Positions 34,419-43,777 of a stretch of DNA of 64,000 nt are shown in pieces. Numbering within the stretch: the first letter of the stretch is position 1; every line of letters starts with the position of its first letter. The stretch lies in assembly GCF_036206005.1 (NCBI RefSeq), contig NZ_CP108143.1, forward strand, positions 4,927,501-4,991,500. The letters are read 5' to 3'. Source of the stretch: Streptomyces sp. NBC_00178 (GTDB lineage: Bacteria > Actinomycetota > Actinomycetes > Streptomycetales > Streptomycetaceae). The notes under the pieces are model-generated. The model was not told the origin of the DNA, ran no database searches, and saw only the letters and a list, made by a program, of their open reading frames with translations. The position numbers were made by a program, and so were the translations under genes.

Positions 34419-35876
34419 TCAGTCCTCCAGTGCGGCCTCCATCACCGCCCGGGCGATCGGGGCGGCGTCGCCGCCGCCGCTGACGTCCGCCCGGTCGGCG
34501 GACGCGTCCTCCACGACCACCGCGACGGCGACCGCCGGCCTGCCGGAGTCCGGTGCCTGCGCCCAGGAGATGAACCAGGCATAGGGGATGCCCGAGTTGC
34601 CGACGCCGTGCTGGGCGGTGCCCGTCTTGCCGCCGACCGTCACCCCGTCGACGGCCCCGTTCGTGCCCGTGCCGTTCTCCACGACGTCGACCATCATCCG
34701 TTGCAGCTGCTGGGCCGTCGTGGGGTTCATCGCGCGGTGGTACGACTCGTTGCCCTCCTGCCGGACCGTGTCGCCGTCGTCCGTGGTCACCCGGTCCACC
34801 AGCCGGGGGCGCATGAGTTCGCCGCCGTTGGCCACGGCCGAGGCGACCATCGCCATCTGCAGCGGGGTCGCGGCCGTGTCGAACTGGCCGATGGAGGACA
34901 GGGCCAGCTGGTCGTCGGTCATCTCCGAGTCGAAGTTGCTGCGGGCCACCCGGGAGGGGATCTTGAGGTCGTTGTCGTTGAAGCCGAACCTGCCCACGGT
35001 CTCCAGCATCCCCTCCAGCCCCACCTCGACGCCGAGGTGCGCCATCACCGTGTTGCAGGACACCCGGATCGCCTCCGCCAGGGAGGCCTTGCGGCAGCCC
35101 CTCGCCTCGTCGGGCAGCACGGTGGACGTGCCGGGCAGGATGTACGGCGACGGGGTGTCGGTGCCGGCTTCCGGGTCGGTGACCACCCGCGCGTCGAGCG
35201 CCGCCGCGGCGGTCACGATCTTGAAGGTGGAACCGGGCGGATAGGTCTCCCGGAGCGCGCGGTTGAGCAGCGGCTGGCTCGGCGCGCCGTTGAGACGTAC
35301 CCAGGCGTCGGTCACGGACGAACCCGTCCCGGAGAGCACCTCGGGGTCGTACGACGGGGAGCTGACCAGGGCCAGGATGCGGCCCGTGGCGGGTTCCAGC
35401 GCCGCGACCGCCCCGCGCCGGCCGTCCAGCCCCTCGTAGGCGGCCCGCTGCGCCGAGGCGTCGATCGTGGTCACGACGTCTCCGCCGGGCTGCCGGCTGC
35501 GGGTGACGTCGCCCCACAGCGGGAGCGGCGCGAGGATCGGGTCGGTCCCGGAGAGGATGCCGTCCTCGGCGTTCTCCAGCAGCGTGGTGCCGTAGGTCTG
35601 CGAGGCGTAGCCGGTCACCGGCGCGTACATCGGACCGTGCCGGTAGGTGCGTTCGTACGCGAGCTGCTCCCCGGTGTCCCGGGAGCCGGTGACGGGGTCG
35701 CCGCCCACCAGGATGTTGCCGCGCGGCCGGTCGTAACGGTCGATCGTGGTGCGCCGGTTGGCGGCGTTGGAGTTGAGCTCGTCCGCCTCGAAGATCTGGA
35801 CGCGGGCGGCGTTCGCGAGGAGGGCCACGAGCAGGAGCAGGCAGAATCCGGCGGCCCGCCGGATGTAGCGGATCAC
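34419..35876 (-). CDS. Class B penicillin-binding protein (transpeptidase)
   Basis: 485 residues from the GTG at 35876 with GGGAGG. One N-terminal membrane helix (AGFCLLLLVALLANAARVQ), then the pedestal domain with RRTTIDRYDRPRGNILVGG. The transpeptidase domain has SxxK in PPGSTFKIV (serine about 215), SxN in SCNTVMAHL (about 272) and KTG in GGKTGTAQHG (about 417). It cross-links peptidoglycan outside the membrane. The start overlaps the SEDS protein stop by four bases (GTGA), the standard SEDS-bPBP pairing. Confidence 0.96.
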   Translation of the reverse strand: MIRYIRRAAGFCLLLLVALLANAARVQIFEADELNSNAANRRTTIDRYDRPRGNILVGGDPVTGSRDTGEQLAYERTYRHGPMYAPVTGYASQTYGTTLLENAEDGILSGTDPILAPLPLWGDVTRSRQPGGDVVTTIDASAQRAAYEGLDGRRGAVAALEPATGRILALVSSPSYDPEVLSGTGSSVTDAWVRLNGAPSQPLLNRALRETYPPGSTFKIVTAAAALDARVVTDPEAGTDTPSPYILPGTSTVLPDEARGCRKASLAEAIRVSCNTVMAHLGVEVGLEGMLETVGRFGFNDNDLKIPSRVARSNFDSEMTDDQLALSSIGQFDTAATPLQMAMVASAVANGGELMRPRLVDRVTTDDGDTVRQEGNESYHRAMNPTTAQQLQRMMVDVVENGTGTNGAVDGVTVGGKTGTAQHGVGNSGIPYAWFISWAQAPDSGRPAVAVAVVVEDASADRADVSGGGDAAPIARAVMEAALED

Positions 35877-37234
35877 GGTTCCTCCCGCGCGGCGGCGACG
35901 GCATCGGGGTCGGGGGTGCGTGCCACGTCGCTGACCCGGATCAGCAGGGCCACGATGATCCAGTTGGTGACGACCGACGACCCGCCCTGCGCCAGGAACG
36001 GCATCGGCATCCCGGTCAGCGGGATCAGCCCCATCACCCCGCCCGCGATGACGAAGACCTGGAGCGCCAGGATCGAGGCGAGGCCGATGGACAGCAGCCG
36101 TCCGAAGGGGTCCCGCAGGGCCAGGCCGGCCCGGAAGCCGCGGGCCACGAGCAGGGCGTAGAGCATGAAGACGGCGGTCAGGCCCGCTAGGCCGAGTTCC
36201 TCGCCCGCGGTGGCCAGGATGAAGTCGGACTTGGCCGCGAAGCCGATGAGGATGGAGTGGCCGAGCCCCAGGCCGGTGCCGAACAGCCCGCCCGCGGCGA
36301 ACGCGAAGAGGGACTGGGCGAGCTGGCTGGGCCCCTGCCCGGCCTCGATCGTGGCGTACGGGTTCAGCCAGTCCTCCACCCGGCTGTGCACATGGGGTTC
36401 GAACGAGCCGACGACGAACGCGCCCGCGGCGGCGAGCAGCAGGCCGACGGCGATCCATCCGGTACGGCCGGTGGCGACGTACAGCAGGATCACGAACAGG
36501 CCGAAGAAGAGGAGCGAGGTGCCGAGATCCCGTTCGAGGACGAGGACGCCGACGCTGAACAGCCAGATCGCGACGATCGGGCCCAGTACCCGGCCGGTGG
36601 GCAGCTGGAGCTTCCACACCCTGCGCCCGGTGTACGCCAGCGCGTTGCGGTTGGCCGCGAGGTAGGCGGCGAAGAACACGGCGAGCAGGATCTTGGCGAA
36701 CTCGCCGGGCTGGAAGGAGAGTCCGCCGATCCGGATCCAGATCTTCGCGCCGTTCACCGCGGGGAAGAAGATCGGGACGATCAGCAGCACCAGCGCCACC
36801 GCTACCGACAGGTAGGCGTAGCGCTGGAGCACCCGGTGGTCGCGCAGGACGACGACCACGGCGATGAAGAAGGCCACCCCGAGCGTCGACCAGATCAGCT
36901 GGGTCGTCGCCGCCTGGTTCCTGGGTGTCTCCAGGTCGAGGCGGTAGATCAGCACCAGGCCGAGACCGTTCAGCAGGACCGCGATGGGCAGCAGCAGCGG
37001 ATCGGCGAAGGGCGCGCGGAAGCGGACCGCGAGATGGGCGAGCAGGGCGAGGAGACCGAGACCGGCGCCGTACCCGGCGACATCGGGGGGTACGGCGTCG
37101 TTCCGGGCGAGGCCGACGGCCGCGTAGCCGTAGACGGAGATGAACACGGCCCCGATCAGGAGCGAGAGCTCCACCCCGCGCCGCTTGGGCAGGCGTAGCT
37201 CGGGCGGTCGTGCGTCCGCCGTCGTTGCGGTCAT
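35873..37234 (-). CDS. FtsW/RodA/SpoVE (SEDS) peptidoglycan glycosyltransferase
   Basis: 453 residues from the ATG at 37234; the TTG at 37243 is less likely. About ten hydrophobic helices are present, with SEDS landmarks GIGGLSFQPGEFAK-like IRIGGLSFQPGEFAKILLAVF, ERDLGTSLLFFGLF and the C-terminal LIPLTGMPMPFLAQGGSSVV. It polymerises lipid II together with the overlapping PBP gene product. Streptomyces has several SEDS pairs for division, elongation and sporulation; which one this is cannot be told from sequence alone. Its promoter appears leaderless (next entry). Confidence 0.96.
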   Translation of the reverse strand: MTATTADARPPELRLPKRRGVELSLLIGAVFISVYGYAAVGLARNDAVPPDVAGYGAGLGLLALLAHLAVRFRAPFADPLLLPIAVLLNGLGLVLIYRLDLETPRNQAATTQLIWSTLGVAFFIAVVVVLRDHRVLQRYAYLSVAVALVLLIVPIFFPAVNGAKIWIRIGGLSFQPGEFAKILLAVFFAAYLAANRNALAYTGRRVWKLQLPTGRVLGPIVAIWLFSVGVLVLERDLGTSLLFFGLFVILLYVATGRTGWIAVGLLLAAAGAFVVGSFEPHVHSRVEDWLNPYATIEAGQGPSQLAQSLFAFAAGGLFGTGLGLGHSILIGFAAKSDFILATAGEELGLAGLTAVFMLYALLVARGFRAGLALRDPFGRLLSIGLASILALQVFVIAGGVMGLIPLTGMPMPFLAQGGSSVVTNWIIVALLIRVSDVARTPDPDAVAAAREEP

Positions 37235-37247
37235 GCCCCGCAACGTA
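37235..37247 (-). promoter_or_regulatory. -10 box of a probable leaderless SEDS transcript
   Basis: On the minus strand TACGTT (37242-37247) is followed by seven bases and then the ATG at 37234, so the start codon would be the first transcribed codon. No ribosome site is seen apart from GCGGGG. The -35 is not clear. Confidence 0.4.
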
Positions 37248-37316
37248 GCAAGCGCCGGGTGTTATTTCCCTTATGTCAGCTTCGTGGCACCCTTCGGCGG
37301 GTGTACGGGCCCGGGC

Positions 37317-37640
37317 TCAGTGCTGGTACGGGTTCTGGCCGGGCGGAGGCGCGAAACCGGGCTGCTGCTGCGCCGCGCCGTACGGATTGCCGTCCTGCCC
37401 GCCGTTGCCCGCCTGGGCCAGGAGCCGGTCGGCCTCCTCCTTCGCTATCTTGCGCTCCCCGCCGCAGAAGGTGCACTGGGTCGCGTACTTCGTGGAAAAG
37501 GGGAACAGCGGGACGAAGAACAGCGTGAACTTGGTGACCCGCTTGCGCAGGGTGTGCGCGGCGGGGTTCCCGCACCAGCCGCACACCATCGTGAGCACCG
37601 CCAACTGGTAGAGGTAGCCCTTGGTGCCGAAAATGATCAT
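37317..37640 (-). CDS. Zinc-ribbon membrane-associated protein
   Basis: 107 residues from the ATG at 37640. It begins MIIFGTKGYLYQLAVLTMVCGWCGN and has a second pair in TQCTFCGGERK. These two CxxC knuckles should bind zinc, separated by a hydrophobic segment FTLFFVPLFPFSTKY. The C-terminal tail is Gln/Pro/Gly-rich. This matches the small zinc-ribbon '15' type proteins common in Streptomyces, whose function is unknown. The start overlaps the stop of the HEAT-repeat gene. Confidence 0.85.
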   Translation of the reverse strand: MIIFGTKGYLYQLAVLTMVCGWCGNPAAHTLRKRVTKFTLFFVPLFPFSTKYATQCTFCGGERKIAKEEADRLLAQAGNGGQDGNPYGAAQQQPGFAPPPGQNPYQH

Positions 37641-39766
37641 GATGTGGATCCCTTCCCCGTGTCTTCCCGAAGTGCCCGCCGGCACAGCGCCAGCAGCTTC
37701 TCGTCCTCAAGTGTGTCGTGACTGCCGTAGCCGCCGTCCATCGCGTTGTGACGGCGTACGGAGAGGAGCTCCGCACGCAGCACCCGCGTCGCGTCCGACC
37801 CTGCACCAGCGGGCCCCATCCGCGCCAGGCATTCCGCGACCCGGACCCTGACGTGACGGTTCTTCTCCCACGCCGACAGCAGCACCGGCACCACCTCGGC
37901 GGTCCGGCCGGAGACCTTCCACAACGCGATCGCCGCCTCGACGCGCAGCCACAGCTCCTCGTGCGCGAGCAGGGCCCTCAGCCGTGGTGCCACCACCCCG
38001 GCGCTGCCGCCCAGCGCACCCAGCGCACTCGCGGCCGCCCGGCAGTCGTGCACCTGCTCGGTGCGCAGACCCTCCGCCAGCACCGGGAGCACCGCCCGGG
38101 TGTCCCCGGTGACCGCCCACAGGGCCTCGGCCGCCTCCGTCGCGGCCGCGGTGCCCGGCCGGACGATCAGGCGGCGCAGCTCCGGCACGGCGCACTCCGC
38201 ACCGGGGCCGAACGACCCCAGCGCCCGCAGCGCGGCGGTCCGCAGCCACTCGCCCCGGTACTCGGGAGCCCCCCGCAGCACCCGCAGCACCTCCGGCGCG
38301 GCCTCGGCCGCCCGGAGGGCGGTCAGCCCGCCCAGCAGCGGACTCGCCCGGTCGTAGGCGCCCTCGTCCAGGCCGACCTCGCCCAGCCGCCGCCGGAGCA
38401 CCCCGGCGAGCGGCGCCGCCGCCACCCCGAGGTGACCGATCGCGAACCCGACGTCGTGGGGGACCTCCGGCCGGTCCAGCGCCGCCGCGAGGGCGGGCAG
38501 GACGCGGGCGTCGCCGAGCCTGGCCAGCGCCTTCACCGACGAGCCGAGGCCGGGCGGCCCGCTCGCCCACTCCTTCACCCAGGCCCCCGGATCGGCCGCC
38601 ACCCGCGCGGCCAGCGCGTCGGCCGCCGGCGCCGCCAGGGCGAAGAGTTCCTCCAGCACGTGCGAGGCGGCGTCCGCGAGGCGCGGCTCCGGATCGGCCA
38701 GCTGCACACCGACCAGCCGCACCAGGTCCTCGTACGAACCGCGCCAGGCCCGCATCAGCCCGCCGCTCATCCGCACGGCGTCGATGCGCTGCCAGGGATC
38801 GGGGCTGCCCAACTGGTCCGCCAGGAGCGCCGTGCGGTCCGCGACCCGGTCGTCCAGGCCGCTGTGCAGGGTCCGCAGCAGGTCGGCGGCCCACGGGGTG
38901 CTGCGGCCCGCCGGCTCCTCGGCGGACAGGGCCCGCAGCTGCCCCACCAGGGTGGGCGCCGTGGTCCGGTCGCCCGCCGCGTCGTCCGCGCCCGGCGTGG
39001 GTGACGGCGACGGTTCCGGGGCGGCGGGGCGGGAGCGCAGCTCGCGCAGCAGCCCCGACACCACCCGTACGACGTCTCCGGGCAGCGCGTCCGGCGCGCA
39101 CCTGGCCAGCTGGGCGAGGGCCGCGAGCCGCAGCCCCGGCGGGTGGGCCTCGGCGGCGAGCCTGCTCAGCCAGTCCGCGGCCTGGTCCGCGAGCGGCCGG
39201 TGGCGCAGCGCGACCCGGCCCGCGGCCTCGACGAGCGCGAGCCGCACCTCGTCGTCCGTCTCCACCGGGAGCCGCTCCCGCAGCAGGGCGAGCACCCGAA
39301 CCGGCCGGCCGTGCAGAGTGGCGAGTGCCAGCGGGGCCGCGAGGCGCACCCCGGGGTCCTCGTCGGCGACGAGCTCGAAGAACACCGAGGAGCCGGCGGA
39401 CACGGCGGCCGCCGCCATCGCGTAGTTCGCGACCCCCTCGATCTCGTCCTCGTCGAGCTCGGCCAGTTCGTCCTCGTCGGTCTCGTCCAGGTCGATGCCG
39501 CCGATGCTCGTGAGCAGCTCGACTATGCCGCCCCGGTCGCGTATCGCAGGCTCCGCGGCCAGCTCGAAGAGGAAGGGGATGCAGGCGAGCGTGCAGGCGT
39601 ACACGTCGCCCTGGTGGTGCACCGCGCCGTACATCCCGTCCAGCGCGCTCTCCCGCTCCGCCGGATCGGCCGAGGCGAGCCCGCGGAGGAGGTCCGGCAC
39701 ATCGTCCGCCGGGCCGTAGGCATGCTCCATCGAGGCCCAGTCGACCTCGTCGATCCCCGCGAACAC
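37637..39766 (-). CDS. HEAT-repeat protein
   Basis: 709 residues from the GTG at 39766 with GGGAGGG. The whole protein is alpha-solenoid with about a dozen HEAT repeats such as DEVRLALVEAAGRVALRHRP, EPRLADAASHVLEELFALA, LRTAALRALGSFGPGAE and LWLRVEAAIALWKVSGRT. An acidic stretch ETDEDELAELDEDEIEG sits near 110-130. No catalytic domain is visible; it is probably a protein-protein scaffold. It overlaps the zinc-ribbon gene by four bases, so the two are co-expressed. Confidence 0.88.
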   Translation of the reverse strand: MFAGIDEVDWASMEHAYGPADDVPDLLRGLASADPAERESALDGMYGAVHHQGDVYACTLACIPFLFELAAEPAIRDRGGIVELLTSIGGIDLDETDEDELAELDEDEIEGVANYAMAAAAVSAGSSVFFELVADEDPGVRLAAPLALATLHGRPVRVLALLRERLPVETDDEVRLALVEAAGRVALRHRPLADQAADWLSRLAAEAHPPGLRLAALAQLARCAPDALPGDVVRVVSGLLRELRSRPAAPEPSPSPTPGADDAAGDRTTAPTLVGQLRALSAEEPAGRSTPWAADLLRTLHSGLDDRVADRTALLADQLGSPDPWQRIDAVRMSGGLMRAWRGSYEDLVRLVGVQLADPEPRLADAASHVLEELFALAAPAADALAARVAADPGAWVKEWASGPPGLGSSVKALARLGDARVLPALAAALDRPEVPHDVGFAIGHLGVAAAPLAGVLRRRLGEVGLDEGAYDRASPLLGGLTALRAAEAAPEVLRVLRGAPEYRGEWLRTAALRALGSFGPGAECAVPELRRLIVRPGTAAATEAAEALWAVTGDTRAVLPVLAEGLRTEQVHDCRAAASALGALGGSAGVVAPRLRALLAHEELWLRVEAAIALWKVSGRTAEVVPVLLSAWEKNRHVRVRVAECLARMGPAGAGSDATRVLRAELLSVRRHNAMDGGYGSHDTLEDEKLLALCRRALREDTGKGSTS

Positions 39767-39929
39767 GCCACACCCTCCCCGTGTCTTGCCTCCGCTCCCG
39801 GGAACCGAGTCCGGGAAGCAGCGTCTGGGCAGAGTGTGCACCACCGCCAGGACAGTCCACCCCTCACTTGCGGCGTTTCCCCGCCGCGTCCGCAAGGGCT
39901 GTGAACAGGCTGTGTGCGTCCTGCTCCCC

Positions 39930-40823
39930 TCAGTCGCCGGGCAGGGGCCGGGCCTGCCCCGGATCGTTCAGCGGGGCGAGCAGATCGCCGTACCGGTCCA
40001 GCCGCGCGGGCATGTCGCCCGCCAGGAAGACCAGCTCGTCCGGGTCCCGGCACGCCTCGATCTCCTCCCAGGTGACGGGCGCGGACACGGCCGGGCTGCC
40101 CTTCGCGCGCAGGGTGTACGGGGCGGCGGTGGTCTTCGCGGCGGCGTTCTGGCTGAAGTCCACGAACACCTTTCCGGGCCGGAGCGCCCGGGTCATCCGG
40201 TACACGGCCAGCTCGGGCAGAGCCCCCTGCGCCTCCACTGCCAGGCCCTTCGCGTACGCCGTCACCTCCTCCGAGGGCGTGGGCTCCAGCGGGACGAGCA
40301 GATGCAGCCCCTTGGAGCCGGAGGTCTTCCCGTACGAGGACAGCCCGTCGGCGGCGAGCCGCTCGCGCAGCCAGAGGGCGACCGTCCGGCATTCGAGGAT
40401 GCTCGCGGGCGGTCCGGGATCGAGGTCGAACACCATCAGGTCGGCGCGCGCCGGGGAGTCCTGACGCCACTGATGCGTGTGGAACTCCACCACCAGGTTG
40501 GCCGCCCACATCAGCGAGGGAAGGTCCTCCACGAGCACCTGGCGGGCTTCCGGCTCGTCGTGGCGCGGGACGGGGGCCGTACGCACCCAGTCGGGTGTAC
40601 CCGGCGGTGGATTCTTCGTGAAGAAGCGCAGGCCCTCCGGTCCGTCCGGATATCTGAGGAAGGACAGCGGGCGGCCGCGCAGGTGCGGGAGCATCGCCTG
40701 GGCCGCGGTGGCCGCGTAGTAGTGCAGGACCTCGCCCTTGGTGGTCCCGGTCGCCGGGTACAGCACCTTGTCGAGGTTGCTGAGCGCCAGGCGCCGCCCC
40801 TCCACCTCCGTGATCGGCGTCAT
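39930..40823 (-). CDS. ligD: NHEJ polymerase (LigD polymerase domain, stand-alone)
   Basis: 297 residues, exactly the polymerase (primase-like) part of LigD. It shows LSNLDKVLYPATGTTKGEVLHYY, the metal motif VFDLDPG, the nucleotide-binding SGSKGLHLLVPL, and VFVDFSQN with the third acidic residue. No nuclease or ligase domain is attached, so ligation must come from another gene. It fills and tailors broken DNA ends with Ku. It is divergent from ku over 59 bp. Confidence 0.95.
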   Translation of the reverse strand: MTPITEVEGRRLALSNLDKVLYPATGTTKGEVLHYYAATAAQAMLPHLRGRPLSFLRYPDGPEGLRFFTKNPPPGTPDWVRTAPVPRHDEPEARQVLVEDLPSLMWAANLVVEFHTHQWRQDSPARADLMVFDLDPGPPASILECRTVALWLRERLAADGLSSYGKTSGSKGLHLLVPLEPTPSEEVTAYAKGLAVEAQGALPELAVYRMTRALRPGKVFVDFSQNAAAKTTAAPYTLRAKGSPAVSAPVTWEEIEACRDPDELVFLAGDMPARLDRYGDLLAPLNDPGQARPLPGD

Positions 40824-40832
40824 ACGATAAGA

Positions 40833-40850
40833 ATCACATGAAATCGTGAT
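40833..40850. promoter_or_regulatory. Dyad between divergent ligD and ku
   Basis: ATCAC (40833-40837) and GTGAT (40846-40850) separated by eight bases, in the centre of the 59-bp divergent gap, so one bound protein could affect both genes. AT-rich for this genome. Confidence 0.4.
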
Positions 40851-40882
40851 GATGCGGTCAGTGCGGGCGTAAGGGGTGAACG

Positions 40883-41974
40883 GTGAGGTCCATCTGGAAC
40901 GGCGCCATCTCCTTCGGGCTGGTCAGCATCCCCGTCAAGCTCATGAACGCCACGGAGAACCACGCCATCTCCTTCCGGCAGATCCACCTCTCCGACGGCG
41001 GCCGCATCCGTTACCGCAAGGTCTGCGAGCTGGACGAGGAGGAGGTGCCCGCCTCCGAGACGGTCAAGGCCTACGAGGGCGAGGACGGCACGGTGATCCC
41101 CGTGACCGACGAGGACCTCGCCTCGCTCCCGCTCCCCACCGCCAAGACCATCGAGATCGAGGGCTTCGTGCCCTCCTCCGCGATCGACCCCCTCCAGCTG
41201 GACTCCGCCTACTACCTCCAGGCCAACGGCGTCCCCGCCTCCAAGCCCTACGCCCTGCTGCGCGAGGCGCTCAGGCGCAGCGGGAAGGTGGCCGTGGCGA
41301 AGTACGCGCTCCGCGGCCGGGAGCGCCTCGGCATGCTGCGGGTGACCGGTGACGTCATCGCCATGCACGGGCTGCTCTGGCCGGACGAGATCCGTTCCCC
41401 CGAGGACATCGCGCCGGACTCCGGAGTCAAGATCCGCGACGCCGAACTCGACCTGGCCGACGCGCTGATGAACACGCTCGGGGAGGCCGACCTCGACACG
41501 CTCCACGACGACTACCGCGAGGCGGTCGAGGAACTCGTCGCGGCGAAGGCGGCCGGTGAGCCCGTCACCGAGGAGGAGGCGGAGGAGACCGGCGGCAAGG
41601 TGATCGACCTGATGGCGGCGCTGGAGAACAGCGTGCGGGCCGCCGAGGAGTCCAAGGGGGAGCGGGAGGACGGCAAGCACGCCGACGTCCACCCGATGGA
41701 GGGCCGCACCCCCCGCTCGGGCGGAAGCGGCGGTGCGGCCGGGAAGAAGGCGGCGCGCGGCGGGAGCGCGCGGAAGAGGAGCACACCCGCGACGTCCGGG
41801 GCGAAGAAGGCCGCGGCGAAGAAGGCGCCGGCGAAGAAGGCGGCCACCGGTCGGACGGCGGCGAAGAAGGCCCCGGCCGAGAAGGCGGCCGCCGGGACGG
41901 CGGGGAAGAAGACGACGACCGGGGCCGCGGCGAAGAAGGCCGCCACGGGCACCCGGAAGCGTTCTCCCGCCTGA
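40883..41974 (+). CDS. ku: Ku protein for non-homologous end joining
   Basis: 363 residues from the GTG with AAGGGG upstream. The Ku core spans about residues 1-260: MRSIWNGAISFGLVSIPVKL, YRKVCELDEEEV, EGFVPSSAIDPLQLDSAYYL and the C-terminal EVIDLMAALE-like segment. The last 80 residues are lysine/alanine repeats (AAKKAPAKKAATGRTAAKKAPA), like histone H1 tails. Extended lysine-rich tails are known in bacterial Ku to aid DNA binding and ligase stimulation. It forms a ring on DNA ends and recruits LigD. Confidence 0.97.
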   Translation: MRSIWNGAISFGLVSIPVKLMNATENHAISFRQIHLSDGGRIRYRKVCELDEEEVPASETVKAYEGEDGTVIPVTDEDLASLPLPTAKTIEIEGFVPSSAIDPLQLDSAYYLQANGVPASKPYALLREALRRSGKVAVAKYALRGRERLGMLRVTGDVIAMHGLLWPDEIRSPEDIAPDSGVKIRDAELDLADALMNTLGEADLDTLHDDYREAVEELVAAKAAGEPVTEEEAEETGGKVIDLMAALENSVRAAEESKGEREDGKHADVHPMEGRTPRSGGSGGAAGKKAARGGSARKRSTPATSGAKKAAAKKAPAKKAATGRTAAKKAPAEKAAAGTAGKKTTTGAAAKKAATGTRKRSPA

Positions 41975-41986
41975 GCCCCGGCACCG

Positions 41987-42002
41987 GACGGGGAGTCCCG
42001 TC
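41987..42002. terminator. Small hairpin between convergent genes
   Basis: GACGGG (41987-41992), loop GAGT, CCCGTC (41997-42002), between ku (+) and the membrane protein gene (-). Confidence 0.45.
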
Positions 42003-42016
42003 GGAGTGCGGTCCCC

Positions 42017-43678
42017 TCAGCGGAGCAGCGACGCGGGCTTCAGCAGGTCCGGCAGCGACGGAAGGTCCAGCCCGTACTTGTCCCTCTCGACGACGTACGT
42101 GCAACTCGTGTACGAGTAACCCGGCTTGACCTTCGAGCCGGAGGCGTAGCTGTCCACCTCGGTCGACACCCCCGTGTCGTGTTTGTACAGGAAGTGGTAT
42201 TCGCCCGCCGGGAGCCGCAGCCTGGCCTTGGGGTACGAGGTCCCGCCCGCCCGGCAGGCGCGGGCCGCTCCGGTGGCCTCGCTGCTGTACCGGCGGCAGC
42301 TTCCGCACGGCTTCAGTTTCACCGTGCCGGTGACCGGGCCGGTGTACAGCACCTCCACGCCGTTGGGTGCGTCGTTGCTGATGACGAGTTCCATACGGGT
42401 GCCGCCCGCCCCGCCCGACGGCGGCAGCCGCTTGCCGGCCGCCGGGCGGACCCCGGCTATCTCGGCGGCGACGGCGATGTCCTCGGCGTGCCCACGGCGC
42501 TTGTCGCTCCTGTACGCGTCGGCGAAGTCCGTCAGGGTCTGCCGCGCCTCGCCGAACTTGCCGTCCTCGAACTCGTCGACCCCGCAGGCGTACACACCGT
42601 CACGCACCCCCGCGGCCGCCTGCGCGCCCAGGGCGGTCGTGGACGTGCCGGGAAGCCCGGCGACCAGATTGCTCGTGCGGCGCAGCCCGTCGGTGACGGC
42701 GCACGGGTCCTCGCCCTTGAGGTCCGCCACCTGCTGCCGGATCTTCCCGCTGACCGCCGGAGCCACCTGACCGGCCTGGGCGGACTCGGGGAACGTGCGC
42801 AGCAGGGCGGTCAGTTCCGTGCCGCCGGACTCCGTCCCCGAACCGTTCAGCCGGGAGACCCCGCACGCGTACAGCGACTCGGCCAGCGGCGCGTCGGCCC
42901 TGCCGGGCAGGTCACCGAGCAGCTTCCGGTCCACCCGCTCGGGCAGGGTCCGCAGAAAGGCCAGCGGGTCGACCGCCGTGCAGTAGTTCTTCGCGCGGTA
43001 CGGGGTGGAGACGGCGGTGTAGTAGGCCCGCAGGCGCTCGGGCACCAGGGCGGCGGCCCGCGAGCCGGGGTGGTCCTCGCCCAGTTCCCGGTAGATCGCG
43101 AGCGCGCTGCGGTAGTCGGGCCCGGACAGGACGAACGCGTTCTTCGAAGCCTTCGTCACCAGCTCGTCCCCCTCCTCCAGGCGGTCGAGCAGCTCCTGCT
43201 CCCGCGCCTCGTCGCGTGCCGAGCCGTACGCCGAGGTCGCGGCGACCGGGACGGCGAGCAGCGCCAGCCCCACCGCCGCGGCCACGACCGGCCGGGCCCA
43301 CCCCGCGAACTCCGTGCGCAGGGCGATGCGGGCCGCGTCGGCGCCCGCGAGGACGAGCAGCACGACGTAGGCGGCCACGAGGAGCGCGGGCACGCCGTCC
43401 GGATCGGCGGGCAGCGCCACCAGGAGGAACGCGGCGGTCGCCGCCCAGCTCACCGCGGCCCGAGCCCGGCGCCGCACCAGGACGTGGCCGAGCCCCAGCC
43501 CCGAGAGGCTGAGCAGTCCCGCGGCGACGGCGCGGAGCGGGGCCCCGGGGGGCGGCGGTCCGGCCGTCGGGGGCCGGGACGGGGGAGGCGGCGGCCGCAC
43601 GTCCCCCGCGGCGTCCCGGGGACCCGGCCACGCTCCGGGTCCGGTTTCGGGCATGTCCGACTGATCGCGCGACTCCAT
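42017..43678 (-). CDS. Large membrane protein with extracytoplasmic domain, unknown function
   Basis: 553 residues from the ATG at 43678 with GGGGGA upstream. A proline-rich N-terminus (PPPPPSRPPTAGPPPPG) is followed by about four membrane helices (about 50-155). After that come TPR-like helical segments (SALAIYRELGEDHPGSRAA, FGEARQTLTDFADAYR) with paired cysteines. The C-terminal beta domain has CGSCRRYSSEATG and ends SCTYVVERDKYG. I do not recognise a named family. Cysteine pairs fit an oxidised external location. Confidence 0.78.
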   Translation of the reverse strand: MESRDQSDMPETGPGAWPGPRDAAGDVRPPPPPSRPPTAGPPPPGAPLRAVAAGLLSLSGLGLGHVLVRRRARAAVSWAATAAFLLVALPADPDGVPALLVAAYVVLLVLAGADAARIALRTEFAGWARPVVAAAVGLALLAVPVAATSAYGSARDEAREQELLDRLEEGDELVTKASKNAFVLSGPDYRSALAIYRELGEDHPGSRAAALVPERLRAYYTAVSTPYRAKNYCTAVDPLAFLRTLPERVDRKLLGDLPGRADAPLAESLYACGVSRLNGSGTESGGTELTALLRTFPESAQAGQVAPAVSGKIRQQVADLKGEDPCAVTDGLRRTSNLVAGLPGTSTTALGAQAAAGVRDGVYACGVDEFEDGKFGEARQTLTDFADAYRSDKRRGHAEDIAVAAEIAGVRPAAGKRLPPSGGAGGTRMELVISNDAPNGVEVLYTGPVTGTVKLKPCGSCRRYSSEATGAARACRAGGTSYPKARLRLPAGEYHFLYKHDTGVSTEVDSYASGSKVKPGYSYTSCTYVVERDKYGLDLPSLPDLLKPASLLR

Positions 43679-43777
43679 CACGGTCCCCCACCGTCGAATC
43701 CCGTCAGGTCCCGGGGTAGCTGCCCACTTTCGTCCCCGTTCACGCCTGCTTCCGGCCGTCCGCACAGTAAGGTGCGG

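Noticed and set aside
41733..41960. Tandem DNA repeat at the end of ku
   Set aside because: It is low-complexity coding sequence for the Lys/Ala tail, not a repeat element or array.
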